From contig CAZWJH010000064.1 in assembly GCA_964634755.1 (NCBI GenBank), forward strand, positions 1 to 14,477: a stretch of 14,477 bases of DNA. Direction: 5' to 3'. Positions 12,345 through 14,477 of this stretch are shown here, piece by piece. How positions within the stretch are numbered: the stretch's first letter is position 1; every line of letters begins with the position of its first letter. This DNA is from JALXDT01 sp964634755 (GTDB lineage: Bacteria; Acidobacteriota; Aminicenantia; JAMOAD01). The notes under the pieces are model-generated. The model worked only from the letters and a program-made list of their open reading frames with translations, was not told the DNA's origin and did not search any database. The position numbers and the translations under genes were made by a program.

Positions 12345-13695
12345 TTTTGAAGAAGTCAAGAAAATTATTAGTGAAGAGGAGATAACCAATATAGCTCTTC
12401 TTTCGGTTGACATCAGAGGAAGAATTCACCTTTTGACACTTCCTTCAAAAATGTTTTCAGAGGAATTAGTGAAAAACGGAGTTGGCTTTGACGCTTCTTC
12501 CTATGGTTTTGCCCCAACGGAGAGCAGTGATATGGTGCTTATTCCTGATTTAAATAATTATTTTATTGATCCCTTCAGGGAAGCAAAAACCTTGAACTTT
12601 CTTACGACTGTTCATTATGCTGATAAAAAGAGGACACGATATGAAGGAGACCCGAGGTACATAGCTGAGAAAGCGGAAAAAATTTTAAAAAAATACAAAA
12701 TAGCTGATTATTCTCTGTGGGGACCGGAATACGAATTTTTTATCTTTAATAACGCCCAATTCAGTACTGAAGACGGAAATTCTTATATTGAAATAGATTC
12801 GCTTGAAGAGTCAAATTTCAAATCTTATCATATAGCACCTCCGGAAGATTTGTACTACTGGTTTAGGGATGAAGCAGTAGCAATCATGGAATCTCTCGGT
12901 GTGGATGTAAAATATCATCATCATGAAGTTGGTATCTGGGGACAACAGGAAATTGAGACAAAATTTGAAACCCTTTTAAAAGCAGCGGACGATGCTATTA
13001 TTATAAAATACATTCTAAAAAACCTTGCCGCTGAAAATGAGCTTAAAATTACCTTTATGCCAAAACCTCTGAAAAACCAGGCGGGTAATGGCTGGCATGT
13101 TCATCAATTTTTAATGAAAAGTAATAAAAATGCATTTTACAAAGAGGGAGAATACGGGAATTTGAATCAAACAGCTCACTATTATATCGGAGGAATCCTT
13201 TATCATATAAACTCTTTAATTGCAATTACAAATCCATCGATAAACTCGTACAAAAGGCTTGTGCCCGGTTTTGAAGCTCCAACGGGAATAAACTTCGGAG
13301 TTGGCAATAGAAATTCTGCAATTAGAATTCCCGGATATGTAAACAATCCTCAAGAAACAAGAATTGAATTTAGGACATCTGATGCGACGGCCAATCCGTA
13401 CTTAGCTCTTTCGGCAATGTTGATGGCAGGAGTTGACGGAATTCTTAACAAAATAGATCCTGTAAAAAAAGGATACGGACCGGCTGATAAACACACAAAG
13501 AAAAAATTTAAAGAAATAGAAGCTGATCCCTTTAAAGTACTTGAAAACCTAAAAAAAGACAACTCATACCTTTTAAGAGACAATGTTTTTGAAAAGGCTC
13601 TGATTGATAAATTTATAAATGAGAGATACAAAGAATTCAGAGAGCTGAGTCTTTTCCCAAATCCTGCAGAGTTTGCATTCTATTTTGATCTATGA
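12337..13695 (+). CDS. Glutamine synthetase type I-family amidoligase, atypical
   Basis: A 452-residue glutamine synthetase fold protein with beta-grasp (about 15-100) and catalytic domains. The residues expected for catalysis are present: D52 in FDASS, E131 and E133 in GPEYEFFIF, E197 and E205 in HHHEVGIWGQQEI, H254 in GNGWHVHQF, R307 and E313 in KRLVPGFEAP, R325 and R330 in NRNSAIRIP, and E344 and R346 in RIEFR. It is therefore probably active, joining ammonia to glutamate or a related acid with ATP. Trp replaces the usual small or Met residue at W201 and W253, and the proline of the R-x-PD segment is Ser. The tyrosine adenylylation loop (NLYDLPPEE type) is absent. It could be a true GlnA or a paralogue acting on another substrate. 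GAGGAGG at 12321-12327 precedes the ATG; it overlaps buk by eight bases and the next gene by four. Confidence 0.85.
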   Translation: MNNFEEVKKIISEEEITNIALLSVDIRGRIHLLTLPSKMFSEELVKNGVGFDASSYGFAPTESSDMVLIPDLNNYFIDPFREAKTLNFLTTVHYADKKRTRYEGDPRYIAEKAEKILKKYKIADYSLWGPEYEFFIFNNAQFSTEDGNSYIEIDSLEESNFKSYHIAPPEDLYYWFRDEAVAIMESLGVDVKYHHHEVGIWGQQEIETKFETLLKAADDAIIIKYILKNLAAENELKITFMPKPLKNQAGNGWHVHQFLMKSNKNAFYKEGEYGNLNQTAHYYIGGILYHINSLIAITNPSINSYKRLVPGFEAPTGINFGVGNRNSAIRIPGYVNNPQETRIEFRTSDATANPYLALSAMLMAGVDGILNKIDPVKKGYGPADKHTKKKFKEIEADPFKVLENLKKDNSYLLRDNVFEKALIDKFINERYKEFRELSLFPNPAEFAFYFDL

Positions 13696-14246
13696 AAAAA
13701 AAGAGAGTTGCGCTTTTACTAATACTTTTAGTTTTCATTACATATCTTATTTTCCTTTTTTTCATTCCGACAAAATTTTTTAGTTTCCAATCGGAATTTG
13801 CCATAAGTAAAGTAATAGGGAAATTTCTCTCTTCTGCTCCTTACTTAAAGAGCGCTTCTTCAACATTAATAAGCAGATATTCACTTTTAGCTGTTTTTTT
13901 CTTTATTTTAGGTGTTCTTTATGGGAAAAAGAGAACCTCAATTTTTGCAATTTTTATTTTAACTTCTTTGCTTCTATACTTTCTTTTGACAAAAATCAAT
14001 TCATTCATTAATTTTAATTATGGACTTAAAGAATTTTTCCCACTTTGTTTCACCATTTTTACCTTTTTCTACTTTTCTCAGGAGAAAAATGATAAATTAG
14101 GCTTTATCTTAATTTTCTTTATGATTTTTTCATTTCTCCATGCCATTATCATAAAAAATTGCATATTCTCAGGAATAATAAGCGGTTTCTTGATAGCTCT
14201 TCTACTAGGAAAGGTGCTTTTAAAACTCAATAAAACACTCTTTTAA
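13692..14246 (+). CDS. Small multi-pass membrane protein of unknown function
   Basis: A 184-residue, very hydrophobic protein that I do not recognise. Six membrane segments are likely: about 7-28, 64-80, 84-100, 114-132, 136-152 and 157-178, with short basic loops (MKKKR, YGKKR, KLNK). The order and spacing, with KEFFPLCFTIFTFF where a PSGH-type motif might be and FLHAIII...SGIISGF near the end, faintly recall PAP2 lipid phosphatases. The catalytic KxxxxxxRP, PSGH and SRxxxxxH residues are not present, so I do not assign that function. Its ATG overlaps the stop of the glutamine synthetase gene in ATGA, so it is translationally coupled to it. The next gene starts one base after its stop. Confidence 0.7.
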   Translation: MKKKRVALLLILLVFITYLIFLFFIPTKFFSFQSEFAISKVIGKFLSSAPYLKSASSTLISRYSLLAVFFFILGVLYGKKRTSIFAIFILTSLLLYFLLTKINSFINFNYGLKEFFPLCFTIFTFFYFSQEKNDKLGFILIFFMIFSFLHAIIIKNCIFSGIISGFLIALLLGKVLLKLNKTLF

Positions 14247-14247
14247 A

Positions 14248-14477
14248 GTGAAAAGATTGCTTTACATAGGAAAATTAAAAATAAAATACCCATATTTTAC
14301 CTCTCCCCTCGCAGGACTTACGGATTTACCTTTTAGAAAACTGATTGATAGTATTGGCTATGTGGGAGCACTTTTCACAGAGATGATTTCAACCGAAGGT
14401 TTGATAAGACAAAACACTCAAACACTTAAAATGTTAGAGAGCTTTACCTCTCCCACTCCAAAGTTTGTTCAGCTTTT
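14248..14477 (+). CDS. dus: tRNA-dihydrouridine synthase, 5' part only
   Basis: The first 76 codons of a Dus-family FMN enzyme that reduces uridines in the tRNA D-loop; the gene runs off the end of the window. Seen: YIGKLKIKYPYFTSPLAGLTDLPFR, matching the family start IGxLxLxNPxxxAPMAGxTDxPFR, then GYVGALFTEMIS and PKFVQL. The AP of the APMAG segment reads SP here. The start is uncertain: GTG 14248 follows the membrane gene stop by one base, while TTG 14257 would align better with DusB N-termini. Neither has a strong ribosome binding site, so coupling to the preceding gene is likely. The subtype (DusB or other) cannot be told from this fragment. Confidence 0.87.
   Translation, partial: MKRLLYIGKLKIKYPYFTSPLAGLTDLPFRKLIDSIGYVGALFTEMISTEGLIRQNTQTLKMLESFTSPTPKFVQL

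Noticed and set aside
1..14477. CRISPR array, insertion sequence, prophage or toxin-antitoxin system
   Set aside because: No regularly spaced repeats, transposase, integrase, phage genes or small paired toxin-like frames were seen.

Overview
The window is AT-rich bacterial DNA, densely packed, with strong AGGAGG-type ribosome binding sites and sigma70/sigmaA-like promoters (TTGACA-17-TATATT occurs twice). A class III ribonucleotide reductase with its radical-SAM activase, and a butyrate kinase, point to a strict or facultative anaerobe, possibly a fermenter. No rRNA, tRNA or clear phylogenetic marker beyond ribosomal protein S20 is present, so I do not assign a phylum. A run of exactly 100 N at 3908-4007 shows this is a scaffolded draft assembly: the sequence is not contiguous there and the amount missing is unknown.

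Layout. (1) 47-4730, plus strand: a small stand-alone HD hydrolase of the RelA/SpoT type, a secreted family C69 dipeptidase, an FMN-dependent nitronate monooxygenase-family protein, a SAM methyltransferase cut off by the gap and, after the gap, a ZIP metal transporter without its N-terminus. (2) 4733-7879, minus strand: an anaerobic ribonucleotide reductase locus read as large subunit, small glycyl-radical protein and NrdG activase. Upstream are a near-consensus promoter and two tandem NrdR-like boxes spaced exactly 30 bp. (3) 8151-11136, minus strand: rpsT (S20), comEC (DNA uptake channel) 13 nt behind it, and an FmdB-type zinc ribbon protein with its own promoter. (4) 11271-14477, plus strand, divergent from rpsT: butyrate kinase, a glutamine synthetase-family enzyme, a small membrane protein and the start of a tRNA-dihydrouridine synthase. 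These are overlapping or nearly abutting, so probably one operon.

The most unusual item is the ribonucleotide reductase. The glycyl-radical domain that normally forms the C-terminus of NrdD is encoded as a separate 68-residue protein with its own strong ribosome binding site. The zinc-ribbon cysteines that normally precede the radical loop are missing from both pieces. The two pieces lie in the same reading frame, separated by a single TAA and seven sense codons. A perfect 11-bp hairpin separates the radical-domain gene from nrdG. The two dyads upstream fit the NrdR box consensus, so the locus is probably controlled by the dNTP-sensing repressor NrdR, whose gene is not in the window. The rest is mostly ordinary housekeeping and accessory metabolism. 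The atypical glutamine synthetase translationally coupled to butyrate kinase is the next most interesting feature.
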